From the NCBI GenBank assembly GCA_003574885.1, contig PJFC01000002.1, positions 372,001 to 436,000 of the forward strand: a stretch of 64,000 nucleotides of DNA, given 5' to 3'. Source of the stretch: Geobacter sp. Lineage in GTDB: Bacteria > Desulfobacterota > Desulfuromonadia > Geobacterales > Geobacteraceae. Positions 39,871 to 49,039 of the stretch are shown here, in pieces. How positions within the stretch are numbered: position 1 is the first letter of the stretch; the number at the start of each line of letters is the position of its first letter. Position numbers and translations under genes: made by a program. The notes below the pieces were generated by a model. That model worked only from the letters and a program-made list of their open reading frames with translations. It did not search any database and was not told where the DNA came from.

Positions 39871-41586
39871 ATGCGTTACTCCCAGTACTTCATCCCCACC
39901 GTTAAAGAAACACCGGCCGATGCCGAGGTGATATCCCACCAGCTTATGCTGCGAGCCGGGATGATCCGGAAGCTCGCTGCCGGCATCTACAACTACCTTC
40001 CCCTCGGTCTTCGCTCCATCCGCAAGGTTGAGCAGATCGTCCGTGAGGAGATGAACCGTGCCGGGGCCATAGAGCTTCTCATGCCGTCGGTGCAGCCGGC
40101 CGAGCTCTGGCAGGAATCGGGGCGCTGGGAACAGTACGGCAAGGAACTCCTCAGGATAAAGGACCGCAAGGATACCGAATTCTGCCTCGGACCCACCCAT
40201 GAAGAAGTTATTACTGACCTGGTTCGGCGGGAGGTGAAGAGTTACCGGCAGATGCCCCTCAACCTCTACCAGATACAGAGTAAGTTCCGCGACGAGATCC
40301 GTCCCCGTTTCGGTCTCATGCGCGGCCGTGAGTTCATAATGAAGGATGCCTACTCCTTTGACGTGGACAGCAATGCCGCGGATCTCTCCTATGAAAAAAT
40401 GTACCAGGCGTACCGCCGCATCTTCCAGCGCTGCGGCCTTGTCTTCCGTGCCGTGGAGGCGGATACCGGCTCGATCGGTGGAACGGCTTCCCATGAATTC
40501 ATGGTGCTGGCTGAATCGGGAGAGGATGCCATTGTTTCCTGTTCGGCATGCGAATATGCCGCAAATGTGGAGAAGGCAGAGTCACGGGTGGTCGAGTCGG
40601 CCGAACATGCCGAGCCGCGTCCGCTTGAAAAGGTTGCTACGCCTGGAAGAAAGACCATCGAAGAGGTGAGCGAATTTCTCGGCGTCCCTGCTTCAACCAC
40701 GGTCAAGATGCTGATACTCATGGCCGACGATAAACCGGTGGCGGCGATCCTTCGCGGCGACCATGAACTCAACGAGATCAAACTGAAGAACTACCTCGAT
40801 TGCGACACCCTGGAAATGGCTTCCGACGAGATCGTCATGAAGGCAACCGGTTCCCCTATCGGCTATATTGGTCCGGTAGGGTCAACTGTCCGCATTGTCG
40901 CCGATCTGGCGGTTAAAGGGTTGAAGAACTTCATCACTGGAGCTAACGAGGTTGACCACCATCTCAAGAACGTCAATCTGGGGCGCGACTGCACCATCAG
41001 CGAGTTTGCCGATATCCGCAACGTAGCCCACGGTGATCCCTGCCCTCGTTGCCAGTCCGGCACACTGGAGATGTGGCGGGGGATCGAGGTGGGGCATGTC
41101 TTCAAGCTCGGAGTCAAGTACTCCAAAGCACTCAAGGCTACCTACCTGGATGGTGATGGCAAGGAGCAGATCGTCTTCATGGGTTGTTACGGTATCGGTA
41201 TCGGCCGTACGGTCGCCGCCTGTATTGAGCAGAATCATGACGATAACGGGATAATCTTTCCGCTGCCCATCGCGCCGTTCCACTGCATCATTTCCGCCCT
41301 CAATATCAAGGAGGAGCCGGTGCGGGCGGCCGCAGAAGACATCTATGCCGACCTGCAGCTGGCCGGCATAGATGTCCTGCTTGACGACCGTGACGAACGC
41401 CCCGGATTCAAGTTCAAGGATGCCGATCTGATCGGTATCCCGCTCCGTATTGTGGTGGGGAGCAAGAACCTTGCAGAGGGGAAGGTGGAATTGAAGGATC
41501 GCAAAACCGGCGCAGTGGAACTTCTTCCCGTTGCTGAAGCTGTTGCAAGGGTGCAGGCACAGGTGAAAGAAGCGCTGAATGGCTAA
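39871..41586 (+). CDS. proS: prolyl-tRNA synthetase
   Basis: [66 protein letters not shown]; editing-domain insertion present. Confidence 0.97.
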   Translation: MRYSQYFIPTVKETPADAEVISHQLMLRAGMIRKLAAGIYNYLPLGLRSIRKVEQIVREEMNRAGAIELLMPSVQPAELWQESGRWEQYGKELLRIKDRKDTEFCLGPTHEEVITDLVRREVKSYRQMPLNLYQIQSKFRDEIRPRFGLMRGREFIMKDAYSFDVDSNAADLSYEKMYQAYRRIFQRCGLVFRAVEADTGSIGGTASHEFMVLAESGEDAIVSCSACEYAANVEKAESRVVESAEHAEPRPLEKVATPGRKTIEEVSEFLGVPASTTVKMLILMADDKPVAAILRGDHELNEIKLKNYLDCDTLEMASDEIVMKATGSPIGYIGPVGSTVRIVADLAVKGLKNFITGANEVDHHLKNVNLGRDCTISEFADIRNVAHGDPCPRCQSGTLEMWRGIEVGHVFKLGVKYSKALKATYLDGDGKEQIVFMGCYGIGIGRTVAACIEQNHDDNGIIFPLPIAPFHCIISALNIKEEPVRAAAEDIYADLQLAGIDVLLDDRDERPGFKFKDADLIGIPLRIVVGSKNLAEGKVELKDRKTGAVELLPVAEAVARVQAQVKEALNG

Positions 41587-41648
41587 TAGATTCCTGTCTG
41601 TGGAGACAGCAGGAACATCACCCGACACCCGGAGGGGAACAGACGACC

Positions 41649-42374
41649 ATGACCAGAGAAGAAGCTCGCTCCAGAATACTATTTGCCCTTGACGTTGACA
41701 GTTTTGCCGATGCCAAACACTGGGTTTCGGTCCTCTCCGGCCACGTGGGGATGTTCAAGGTAGGGAAGCAGCTGTTCACGAGCCATGGCCCCGACGTCGT
41801 CCGGATGGTGGAGAATTTTGGCGGTGATGTATTCCTCGACCTTAAATACCACGACATTCCCAATACCGTTGCCAAGGCATCGGTGGAGGCGGCCCGTCTC
41901 GGGGCAAAACTCTTCAATCTCCATGCCCTCGGCGGATACGAGATGATGGCGCGTACCGTTGAGGCCCTTGATAAGGAGTTTCCCGGGAAGAACAGGGGCA
42001 AGGTGCTGGCTGTGACTATTCTTACCTCCTCAACCGAGGATACCCTGCGGCAGGTGGGAATAGAATACCCGGTACGGGAGATGGTGGTGCGGTTGGCGCA
42101 ACTGGCACAGAAAGCCGGCATCGACGGCGTCGTTGCCTCCCCCCAGGAAGTGGAATTGATCCGTGCCGCCTGTGGCAGCGACTTTCTGGTGGTTACGCCG
42201 GGAGTCCGTCCCTCTTTTGCCTCCACTGATGATCAGAAGCGGATCATGACGCCTGCCGAGGCGATGCGTGCCGGCTCCGACTATCTCGTCATCGGCCGTC
42301 CCATCAGTGCGGCGTCAGACCCACTCAAGGCGGCAGAAGCAATTGTCGAGGAAATAATGACGGTTGAAGTCTGA
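41649..42374 (+). CDS. pyrF: orotidine 5'-phosphate decarboxylase
   Basis: ILFALDVDSFADAKHWV, VFLDLKYHDIPNTVAKA, YLVIGRPISAASDP. Confidence 0.96.
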   Translation: MTREEARSRILFALDVDSFADAKHWVSVLSGHVGMFKVGKQLFTSHGPDVVRMVENFGGDVFLDLKYHDIPNTVAKASVEAARLGAKLFNLHALGGYEMMARTVEALDKEFPGKNRGKVLAVTILTSSTEDTLRQVGIEYPVREMVVRLAQLAQKAGIDGVVASPQEVELIRAACGSDFLVVTPGVRPSFASTDDQKRIMTPAEAMRAGSDYLVIGRPISAASDPLKAAEAIVEEIMTVEV

Positions 42375-42476
42375 CTTGAATCTACAGCAATATCGCAGAG
42401 AACACAGGCGATTTACAGGATGAACAGGAAACGGCAATTCCTGCCTGGATATTATATTTGTGTAAAGGGTTATTGA

Positions 42477-43232
42477 ATGAACGATGAAATGATCTACGGC
42501 ATGAACCCCGTTCTGGAGGCTCTCCGCGGCAGCAGGAGGGCCTTCGAACTTTTTGTGGCCGCCGGTGCAAATGACCGGCGCCTGGAGAAGCTATTAAAAC
42601 TTGCTGAAGAAAAAGGTGTGCCGGTTCGTCATCGCGACAAGCGGGACATCGCCCGCCTCTGTGGCACAGAGCACCACCAGGGGGTTGCGCTTCGGGTCGA
42701 GGGGTTCCCCTATACCGATCTGGCCGATGTAGTCGAACAGTGGCGAAGCACGGAAACGAACGGCCTCGTGCTGGTTCTTGATGGCATACAGGACCCCCAC
42801 AACCTGGGTGCTTTGATCAGGACCGCGGCCTGTGCAGGGGCAAACGGCGTGATCATCCCCCGGGACCGGGCAGCTGCAGTCACTCCGACGGTGGAGAAAT
42901 CGTCCGCCGGTGCTGTTGAGACGATACCCATCGCCCAGGTTACCAATATTGCACAGACGCTGGCAGAGCTGAAGGAAGCTGGTTTCTGGATCTACGGAGC
43001 GGTCGGCGAGGCTGCCGAACCGGTCTTTCGTCAGGACCTTACGGGCAACGTTGCACTGGTCATCGGTTCGGAAGGGGAGGGGTTACGACCACTGGTGCGC
43101 AAGGCGTGCGACCTCCTGGTTGCCATTCCTCTCCAGGGTGGAGTCTCATCCCTCAATGCCTCGGTAGCAGGCGGGGTGCTCATGTTTGAGGTAGTGCGCC
43201 AGCGCCTTTCTGCGGCGCAAAAAAAGGCCTGA
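42477..43232 (+). CDS. rlmB: 23S rRNA (guanosine(2251)-2'-O)-methyltransferase RlmB
   Basis: MIYGMNPVLEALRG; LVLVLDGIQDPHNLGALIRTAACAGANGVIIP; LVIGSEGEGLRPLVRKACD; IPLQGGVSSLNASVAGGVLMFEV (SpoU family). Confidence 0.95.
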   Translation: MNDEMIYGMNPVLEALRGSRRAFELFVAAGANDRRLEKLLKLAEEKGVPVRHRDKRDIARLCGTEHHQGVALRVEGFPYTDLADVVEQWRSTETNGLVLVLDGIQDPHNLGALIRTAACAGANGVIIPRDRAAAVTPTVEKSSAGAVETIPIAQVTNIAQTLAELKEAGFWIYGAVGEAAEPVFRQDLTGNVALVIGSEGEGLRPLVRKACDLLVAIPLQGGVSSLNASVAGGVLMFEVVRQRLSAAQKKA

Positions 43233-43258
43233 CGGAGAACCGTCAAGCCTGATTTTTT
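43225..43258. terminator. rho-independent terminator between rlmB (+) and tRNA-Leu (-)
   Basis: AGGCCTGACGG-agaa-CCGTCAAGCCT with T tract downstream and A tract upstream. Confidence 0.8.
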
Positions 43259-43261
43259 GTC

Positions 43262-43348
43262 TGGTACCGAAGGCCGGACTCGAACCGGCATGCCCTCGCG
43301 GACGGCAGATTTTGAGTCTGCTGCGTCTACCAATTTCGCCACTTCGGC
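43262..43348 (-). tRNA. tRNA-Leu (anticodon CAA)
   Basis: Minus strand GCCGAAGTGGCGAAATTGGTAGACGCAGCAGACTCAAAATCTGCCG...GGTTCGAGTCCGGCCTTCGGTACCA; CCA encoded. Confidence 0.95.
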
Positions 43349-43460
43349 AAGCTCACGGATTATAGCCAAAGGCCATTAGTGCGTCAAGGGGGAATTCCCC
43401 TCAGGGATAAAAAAGTATTGACACCCTCATGACCTTCTGGTATAAACGGGATTCTTGAAT

Positions 43461-43536
<76 letters not shown>

Positions 43537-43544
43537 TAACAATC

Positions 43545-43576
43545 AAAAAGGGTTGGCGATTTTCGCCGGCCCTTTT
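43545..43576. terminator. rho-independent terminator after tRNA-Ala
   Basis: AAAAAGGGttGGCGattttCGCCggCCCTTTTT. Confidence 0.85.
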
Positions 43577-43618
43577 TCTTTATCCCCTCCGCTCGTAACG
43601 TCTTTGTGTAACTCCTGA

Positions 43619-44407
43619 TCACTTGATTTTAAACGGTAACATGAGCAGTCGAGGGAGGGTAAGCGCGTCCGGGTCGCGAAACTCCTTGAGTCCGATGGTC
43701 ATTCCCCCGTGCCCTGCTTCAGGCTGTTCGCGATATGTGCCGCAGATCCGGTCCCACCAGGGAAGATTGAAACTGTAATTGGAATTTGTCTCCCGGGGTA
43801 TAATTGAATGGTGAACGCGATGCATGTCCGGCGTCACCACCAGAAGGCGGAGCCAACGGTCAACTGGTTGAGGAATTACGATATTGCCGTGGTTGAACAT
43901 GGATGTGGCATTGAGGATGATTTCGAAAGCGAGGACGGAGAGTGCCGGTGCTCCTGTCAGTATAATCGCCCCCATCTTGATTCCAACTGAGATAACGATT
44001 TCAAGGGGGTGAAAGCGGTTGCCGCTGGTAACATCCAGGTCAAGGTCAGTATGGTGCATGCGGTGAATGCGCCACAATAGGGGCATTTTGTGAAAGAGGA
44101 CATGCTGGAGATAGATAACAAAATCGAGCATCACCACCCCTGCAATGAAACTCGCAACGGGTGGAATGTCTAGCGTGTTGAGCAGTCCCCAGTTACGCTG
44201 TCCCGCGATAAAGGCGATTCCGAGCGGGAGGGGGGGGAACAGCAGGCGTACAACCGCTGTGTCGATTGCAACCATAGACAGGTTTGCAACCCAGCGCCTT
44301 CCTTTCGCGGTAGTCAGTTGCCTGCGTGGGGCGATGACCTCCCAGAGGGCGATTGCGATGAATGTCCCGCAGAAGAAGAGTAATCGTGTGATGATTTCAT
44401 GGGGCAT
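43619..44407 (-). CDS. sterol desaturase/fatty acid hydroxylase family membrane protein
   Basis: Histidine clusters HVLFH, HRMHH, HRVHH in a hydrophobic protein. Confidence 0.92.
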   Translation of the reverse strand: MPHEIITRLLFFCGTFIAIALWEVIAPRRQLTTAKGRRWVANLSMVAIDTAVVRLLFPPLPLGIAFIAGQRNWGLLNTLDIPPVASFIAGVVMLDFVIYLQHVLFHKMPLLWRIHRMHHTDLDLDVTSGNRFHPLEIVISVGIKMGAIILTGAPALSVLAFEIILNATSMFNHGNIVIPQPVDRWLRLLVVTPDMHRVHHSIIPRETNSNYSFNLPWWDRICGTYREQPEAGHGGMTIGLKEFRDPDALTLPRLLMLPFKIK

Positions 44408-44423
44408 GATTGTATAACCCGAA

Positions 44424-44452
44424 AAAAAAAGCCGTCCTATTGGGACGGCTTT
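44424..44452. terminator. rho-independent terminator between the MucR-like gene and the hydroxylase
   Basis: AAAAAAGCCGTCCtattGGGACGGCTTTT. Confidence 0.8.
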
Positions 44453-44474
44453 TCAGGTTGAGTGGCCTGATGGA

Positions 44475-45023
44475 TTATGCCTTTGCCTTTGGCGTCGCCT
44501 TGGCCTTCACGGCTTTCTTGACCGTGGGTGCTGCCTTAGCCTTGAGTGCCTGTTTTGCTTTCGGTGCTGCCTTTGCGGATGGTGACTGCTTGGCCTTGAG
44601 TTTTGCAGCCCGCACTTCACGTGCCTTGGCAAGATTGTCAGCCAGTCCCCGCTCTTGAGCCATCTTCCGGCGTGACTCGGAGAAGTTCCTGGCAGTCAGC
44701 GACTGCCCGCTGGGAATGCCGAACTGTTTCCGGTAGGCACCCGGTTTCATGCTGTGAACCTGGGCGAGATGGCGAGCCAGAGTCTTCATCCCCCCCTTGC
44801 CGCAGATCATGCAGACAACCTGGTCGGCCTGGAATGCCTTTTTGAGGGTGATGGTCGGTTTTGCCTCTTCGGCAGGGGTTCCTTCCGCACCGGTTCCTTC
44901 CAGCTTTTGCAGTGCTGCGTGAACCTTCTGAAGTTCCAGAAGCAGTTCTTCGCCAGTCATCTCGGTCACAGATGCATGTGAAGAGACTAGGTTGGCAGTC
45001 AGTTCTAGTATTGTTGATGCCAT
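44475..45023 (-). CDS. MucR/Ros-family zinc-finger transcriptional regulator with Lys/Ala-rich H1-like tail
   Basis: VVCMICGKGGMKTLARHLAQVHSMKPGAYRKQFGIPSGQSLTARNFSESRRKMAQERGL (Ros/MucR C2H2) followed by SAKAAPKAKQALKAKAAPTVKKAVKAKATPKAKA. Confidence 0.9.
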   Translation of the reverse strand: MASTILELTANLVSSHASVTEMTGEELLLELQKVHAALQKLEGTGAEGTPAEEAKPTITLKKAFQADQVVCMICGKGGMKTLARHLAQVHSMKPGAYRKQFGIPSGQSLTARNFSESRRKMAQERGLADNLAKAREVRAAKLKAKQSPSAKAAPKAKQALKAKAAPTVKKAVKAKATPKAKA

Positions 45024-45212
45024 GTTACTCCTCCTTGAATGTTAAAAAAATGTGATAACAGAATATTGATTCTATTTAACTGTAATATGTTATAAAATCA
45101 AGCATAAATTATTTAGAACTGTCAAAATGCGTTGACTCAGAAGCTCATTTTCTGTTAGGTTGTTACTGTAAAGTGCTTCAGTTTACCGTTTCACAGCAGA
45201 AGGGAAGGCTTC

Positions 45213-45416
45213 ATGGCAAAAATAATTATTGACGAAATACGTTGTAAGGGATGCGGGCTCTGCACAGTCGCCTGTCCGGGCAAGTTGCTCTCCCTCACTG
45301 AAAAGATAAACCTTCAAGGCTATACTCCCGCTACCATAACATGTCAGGATAAATGTACCGGCTGTGCACTCTGTGCTGAAATGTGCCCTGACGTTGCAAT
45401 TACTGTCTTCAAGTAG
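45213..45416 (+). CDS. 2x[4Fe-4S] ferredoxin subunit of 2-oxoacid:ferredoxin oxidoreductase (delta)
   Basis: CKGCGLCTVACPGKLL and CTGCALCAEMCPDVAI; upstream of the alpha/beta/gamma genes. Confidence 0.9.
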   Translation: MAKIIIDEIRCKGCGLCTVACPGKLLSLTEKINLQGYTPATITCQDKCTGCALCAEMCPDVAITVFK

Positions 45417-45539
45417 CTCATCTGTCCTGTTGGACACAATCACCGGGCAATCTGACGTACTCACTATCATCCGGTTCACGCATGCCTTATCAGTGAATTC
45501 ATGTCAGTGAGGCAGGCGGATATTCAATCAGATTGCATG

Positions 45540-46604
45540 GAGGACGTTTTGACGAAGCGTTTGTTCGTTAAGGGGAACGAGGCCGTAGCGATGGCTGCCA
45601 TAGAGGCAGGGTGTCGTTACTATTTCGGGTATCCTATTACCCCGCAGAGCGATATACCCGAATACCTCTCGCGTGAATTTCCCCGTCTCAACGGGGAGTT
45701 TATCCAGGCTGAAAGTGAAGTTGCATCCATCAACATGCTGCTGGGGGCCTCAGCCACCGGTGTTCGGGCCATGACCTCTTCGTCAAGTCCCGGCATTTCC
45801 CTCAAGCAGGAGGGGATTTCCTATATGGCCGGGTCTGAACTCCCCGGCGTGATAGTCAACGTTTCCCGTTCCGGACCCGGCCTTGGCGGCATTGACGCCT
45901 CACAGTCCGATTATTTCCAGGCGGTCAAAGGTGGGGGGCATGGTGGGTATCATATCGTGGTGCTTGCGCCCGCATCTGTCCAGGAAATGTATGATCTGAC
46001 CATGCTGGCGTTCGATCTGGTGGACATCTACCGGATGCCGGCCATGGTGCTTGCCGATTCGGTTGTGGGCCAGATGAAGGAACCATTGGTTCCCAACAGC
46101 CGTCCCGCTACCGACCTTCCCGCAAAGGAGTGGGCGGTTCGAGGCAAGGGGGATGGGGAGCAGCGCGTAGTCAAGTCTCTGTTCCTGGGTGACGGTGAAC
46201 TCGAAGCCCATAACTGGAAGCTTCACAGGAAGTACCAGGATCTGAAGTCACATGAATGTCGCTGGGAGGCCTTTCACACCGACGATGCCGACCTGCTGGT
46301 TTCGGCCTTCGGTTCCACCGCCCGGATTGCCAAGACAGCCATAATGATGGCGCGGGAAGAAGGTTTAAAGGTCGGCCTGCTGCGCCCCATAACCCTGTAT
46401 CCTTTCCCGGAGCGGGCTTTTGCGGATGTGACTGCGCGGACCAAGAAAGTGCTGGTGGTGGAGCTTAACACCGGCCAGATGGTTGAGGATGTCCGCCTTT
46501 CCGTGGCACGTGATGCTGAAGTTGGCTTTTACGGGCGCCCGCCGGGAGCTGGCTCGCTCCCTACACCGGAAGAACTGCTCGAACAAATCAAAAAAAACTA
46601 CTGA
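45540..46604 (+). CDS. korA: 2-oxoacid (probably 2-oxoglutarate):ferredoxin oxidoreductase alpha subunit
   Basis: FVKGNEAVAMAAIEAGCRYYFGYPITPQSDIPEYLSRE; GVRAMTSSSSPGISLKQEGISYMAGSELPGVIVNVSRSGPGLGG. Exact start uncertain (ORF track 45501; ATG at 45540 considered). Confidence 0.88.
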   Translation, partial: EDVLTKRLFVKGNEAVAMAAIEAGCRYYFGYPITPQSDIPEYLSREFPRLNGEFIQAESEVASINMLLGASATGVRAMTSSSSPGISLKQEGISYMAGSELPGVIVNVSRSGPGLGGIDASQSDYFQAVKGGGHGGYHIVVLAPASVQEMYDLTMLAFDLVDIYRMPAMVLADSVVGQMKEPLVPNSRPATDLPAKEWAVRGKGDGEQRVVKSLFLGDGELEAHNWKLHRKYQDLKSHECRWEAFHTDDADLLVSAFGSTARIAKTAIMMAREEGLKVGLLRPITLYPFPERAFADVTARTKKVLVVELNTGQMVEDVRLSVARDAEVGFYGRPPGAGSLPTPEELLEQIKKNY

Positions 46605-46679
46605 CAGGGAACATAAAGGGGACCGTTTAACGGGTTACTGCTTTCCACCGGTCCCCGATCCTGTCTACGAGGTTCTGAC
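46603..46679. repeat. intergenic inverted-repeat module (GGGGACCG/CGGTCCCC) ending in ACGAGGTTCT RBS segment before korB
   Basis: GACAGG (46603-46608) and GGGGACCG (46618-46625) paired with CGGTCCCC (46649-46656) and CCTGTC (46660-46665), then tACGAGGTTCTGAC-ATG. Confidence 0.7.
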
Positions 46680-47423
46680 ATGCAACAGGTATTCAAGCGC
46701 CCCGTCAGCCTGAAAGACGTTCAGACCCATTTCTGCCCGGGATGTCATCATGGCACCATTCATCGGCTCGTGGCCGAGGCCATGGATGAATACGATGTGC
46801 AGAAACGTACCATCGGCGTGGCTTCGGTAGGATGTTCCGTGTTCCTCTACGGGTACTTTGACATCGATGTTGTCGAGGCTCCCCATGGCCGTGCACCGGC
46901 CGTTGCCACCGGTGTCAAACGCGCCAGGCCCGACAGTTTCGTATTCACCTATCAGGGTGATGGTGACCTCGCAGCAATCGGCACCGCCGAGATCATCCAT
47001 GCAGCTAATCGCGGCGAGGACATTACCGTTATTTTCGTCAATAACACGACCTACGGCATGACCGGCGGCCAGATGGCCCCGACTACGCTGGTCGGCCAGA
47101 AGACCTCCACCTCTCCCTACGGGCGGAACCAGCATAAGGACGGAGCCCCCATACGAATGGCGGAACTCCTCGCCCAACTTGAAGGGGTTGCTTTCTCTGC
47201 GCGGGTTGCGGTCAACAGTCCCAAAAACCTCATTGATGCAAAACGGCAGATCAAGAAGGCGTTCCGGTACCAGGTTGAAGGGAAGGGGTTCTCCTTTATC
47301 GAGGCACTTTCCGCCTGTCCCACCAACTGGGGGATGAACGCGCTTGCTGCCAACGAACGGGTCGGTTCGGAAATGGCGGACTATTTCAGGCTGGGTGTAT
47401 ACAAGAATACCGAAAATTTGTGA
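46680..47423 (+). CDS. korB: 2-oxoacid:ferredoxin oxidoreductase beta subunit (TPP-binding)
   Basis: [68 protein letters not shown]. Confidence 0.93.
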   Translation: MQQVFKRPVSLKDVQTHFCPGCHHGTIHRLVAEAMDEYDVQKRTIGVASVGCSVFLYGYFDIDVVEAPHGRAPAVATGVKRARPDSFVFTYQGDGDLAAIGTAEIIHAANRGEDITVIFVNNTTYGMTGGQMAPTTLVGQKTSTSPYGRNQHKDGAPIRMAELLAQLEGVAFSARVAVNSPKNLIDAKRQIKKAFRYQVEGKGFSFIEALSACPTNWGMNALAANERVGSEMADYFRLGVYKNTENL

Positions 47424-47508
47424 AAGGTGAAAAGTGAGTAGTGAAAGGTTCGTCCTGCACGAGTTCCTTTCTATTTGCCATTTACCTTTCACCTTTCACG
47501 AGGTTTCC
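47420..47508. repeat. intergenic inverted-repeat module (GTGAAAGGTGAAA arms) ending in ACGAGGTTT RBS segment
   Basis: GTGAAAGGTGAAAAGT (47420-47435) and ACCTTTCACCTTTCAC (47484-47499), then GAGGTTTCC-ATG; the left arm contains the korB stop codon. Confidence 0.7.
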
Positions 47509-48060
47509 ATGCGTTACGATCTTTTCATAGCCGGTTTCGGCGGCCAGGGAGCGTTGCTGGCCGGCAATCTCCTTTCCTATGCTGCCATCATAGAAGGGAA
47601 GAACGTTTCGTTCTTTCCTTCCTATGGAGTCGAAAAAAGGGGGGGGGCGGCCATGTGCACGGTTGTCATTGCCGACGGCGACGTGGGATCTCCGGTCATC
47701 GGCAATCCATCTGTCATGATTGTTCTCAACCAGACTTCTCTCGACAAGTTCGGGGCAAAGGTAAAGCCTGGTGGCGTCTGCATTGTCAATACCTCCCTTG
47801 TCAACCTTGATGCATTCGAGCGCAGCGATATCGAAATCATCAGGGTACCGATGAACGAAATAGCCATGGAACTGGGTGATGCCCGCATGGTCAATATGGT
47901 CGCGGTCGGTGTCTATGCCGCCAAAACGGGCGCGGTGAACCCTGCGGCACTCGAAGAGGCCTTAAAGAGCGCGCTGCCTGAGCGTAATCATAAATTCATT
48001 CCCGCCAACATGAAGGCTATAATAGCAGGCACGGAATTCGCGGCAAGTAAAAGCTCTTGA
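47509..48060 (+). CDS. korC: 2-oxoacid:ferredoxin oxidoreductase gamma subunit
   Basis: MRYDLFIAGFGGQGALLAGNLLSYAAIIEGKNVSFFPSYGVEKRGGAAMCTV. Start at 47509 rather than 47434. Confidence 0.9.
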   Translation: MRYDLFIAGFGGQGALLAGNLLSYAAIIEGKNVSFFPSYGVEKRGGAAMCTVVIADGDVGSPVIGNPSVMIVLNQTSLDKFGAKVKPGGVCIVNTSLVNLDAFERSDIEIIRVPMNEIAMELGDARMVNMVAVGVYAAKTGAVNPAALEEALKSALPERNHKFIPANMKAIIAGTEFAASKSS

Positions 48061-48096
48061 CGCAGTCTTCTTTTTCTGCTAGAAATTGACGTTCAT

Positions 48097-48171
48097 TGGG
48101 GTGTCGCCAAGCGGTAAGGCACCAGACTCTGACTCTGGCATCCCGAGGTTCGAATCCTCGCACCCCAGCCA
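48097..48171 (+). tRNA. tRNA-Gln (anticodon CTG)
   Basis: TGGGGTGTCGCCAAGCGGTAAGGCACCAGACTCTGACTCTGGCATCCCGAGGTTCGAATCCTCGCACCCCAGCCA. Confidence 0.95.
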
Positions 48172-48216
48172 TACAACTTTTTACCGGACAGTATTCCACT
48201 GCCCGGTACGGTTAAT

Positions 48217-48291
48217 GGTCCCATCGTCTAGCGGTTAGGACACCGGCCTTTCACGTCGGTAACAGGGGTTCAAGTCCCCTTGGGATCACCA
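48217..48291 (+). tRNA. tRNA-Glu (anticodon TTC)
   Basis: GGTCCCATCGTCTAGCGGTTAGGACACCGGCCTTTCACGTCGGTAACAGGGGTTCAAGTCCCCTTGGGATCACCA. Confidence 0.95.
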
Positions 48292-48354
48292 TTAACCACC
48301 TGAACAGTGATTCTTGTCCGCAAGAGTTGCTGTTTTTTTTTGAGAGGTGATCGG

Positions 48355-49032
48355 ATGCTTGCCGGGGTTATTTTCGATTTCGATGGTATTATCGTGGACA
48401 CGGAACCACTGCACTACAAGGCGTTCCAGGAGATTCTCGTTCCGCTCGGACTTGGGTATGACTGGGATGAATACCTTGGCCATTACATCGGTTTTGACGA
48501 CCGTGACGCATTTCGCGAGGTTTTCCGATTAAATGGCAGGGGGCTGTCTGCCGATGAACTGCAGCGTCTGATCGGTGAAAAGGCGGGCGCGTTCCAGAAG
48601 ATAATTTCAACGGGTGTCGAACCTTACCCCGGCGTCGTTGAATTGATTTCCTCACTGTCCGGCAGGCTTCCCGTGGGGCTCTGCAGTGGTGCTCTGCGCA
48701 GCGACATCGAACCGATTCTGGCCCAGCTCGGTTTGAGCAGAGCCTTTGACAGTGTGGTAACCGCCGATGAGGTTTCGGCAAGCAAACCTGATCCGGAAAG
48801 CTATGCACTTGCCGTACAACGCCTGGCGGAGACGTTTCCCGATCGGCCCATCATCCCATCGGCCTGTATTGCCATAGAGGATACACCGGCCGGCATCGCT
48901 TCGGCAACCGGAGCAGGCCTCAAGGTGCTGGCTGTCAGCAACAGCTACCCGTCAGAGCGGCTCTACAGTGCCATACGGGTCGTCGATTCCCTTGCAGGAG
49001 TTGATTACCAAAGCCTGTTGAATCTTTTCTAA
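48355..49032 (+). CDS. HAD-superfamily hydrolase (beta-phosphoglucomutase/phosphatase-like)
   Basis: GVIFDFDGIIVDTEPLHYKAF; SACIAIEDTPAGIASATGAGLKVLAV. ATG at 48355 after GAGAGGTGA. Confidence 0.9.
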   Translation: MLAGVIFDFDGIIVDTEPLHYKAFQEILVPLGLGYDWDEYLGHYIGFDDRDAFREVFRLNGRGLSADELQRLIGEKAGAFQKIISTGVEPYPGVVELISSLSGRLPVGLCSGALRSDIEPILAQLGLSRAFDSVVTADEVSASKPDPESYALAVQRLAETFPDRPIIPSACIAIEDTPAGIASATGAGLKVLAVSNSYPSERLYSAIRVVDSLAGVDYQSLLNLF

Positions 49033-49039
49033 ACTTCCC

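Noticed and set aside
44475-44620. Short repeated GCCTTNGC-type motifs as a tandem DNA repeat
   Set aside because: Explained by codons for the Lys/Ala-rich tail of the MucR-like protein.
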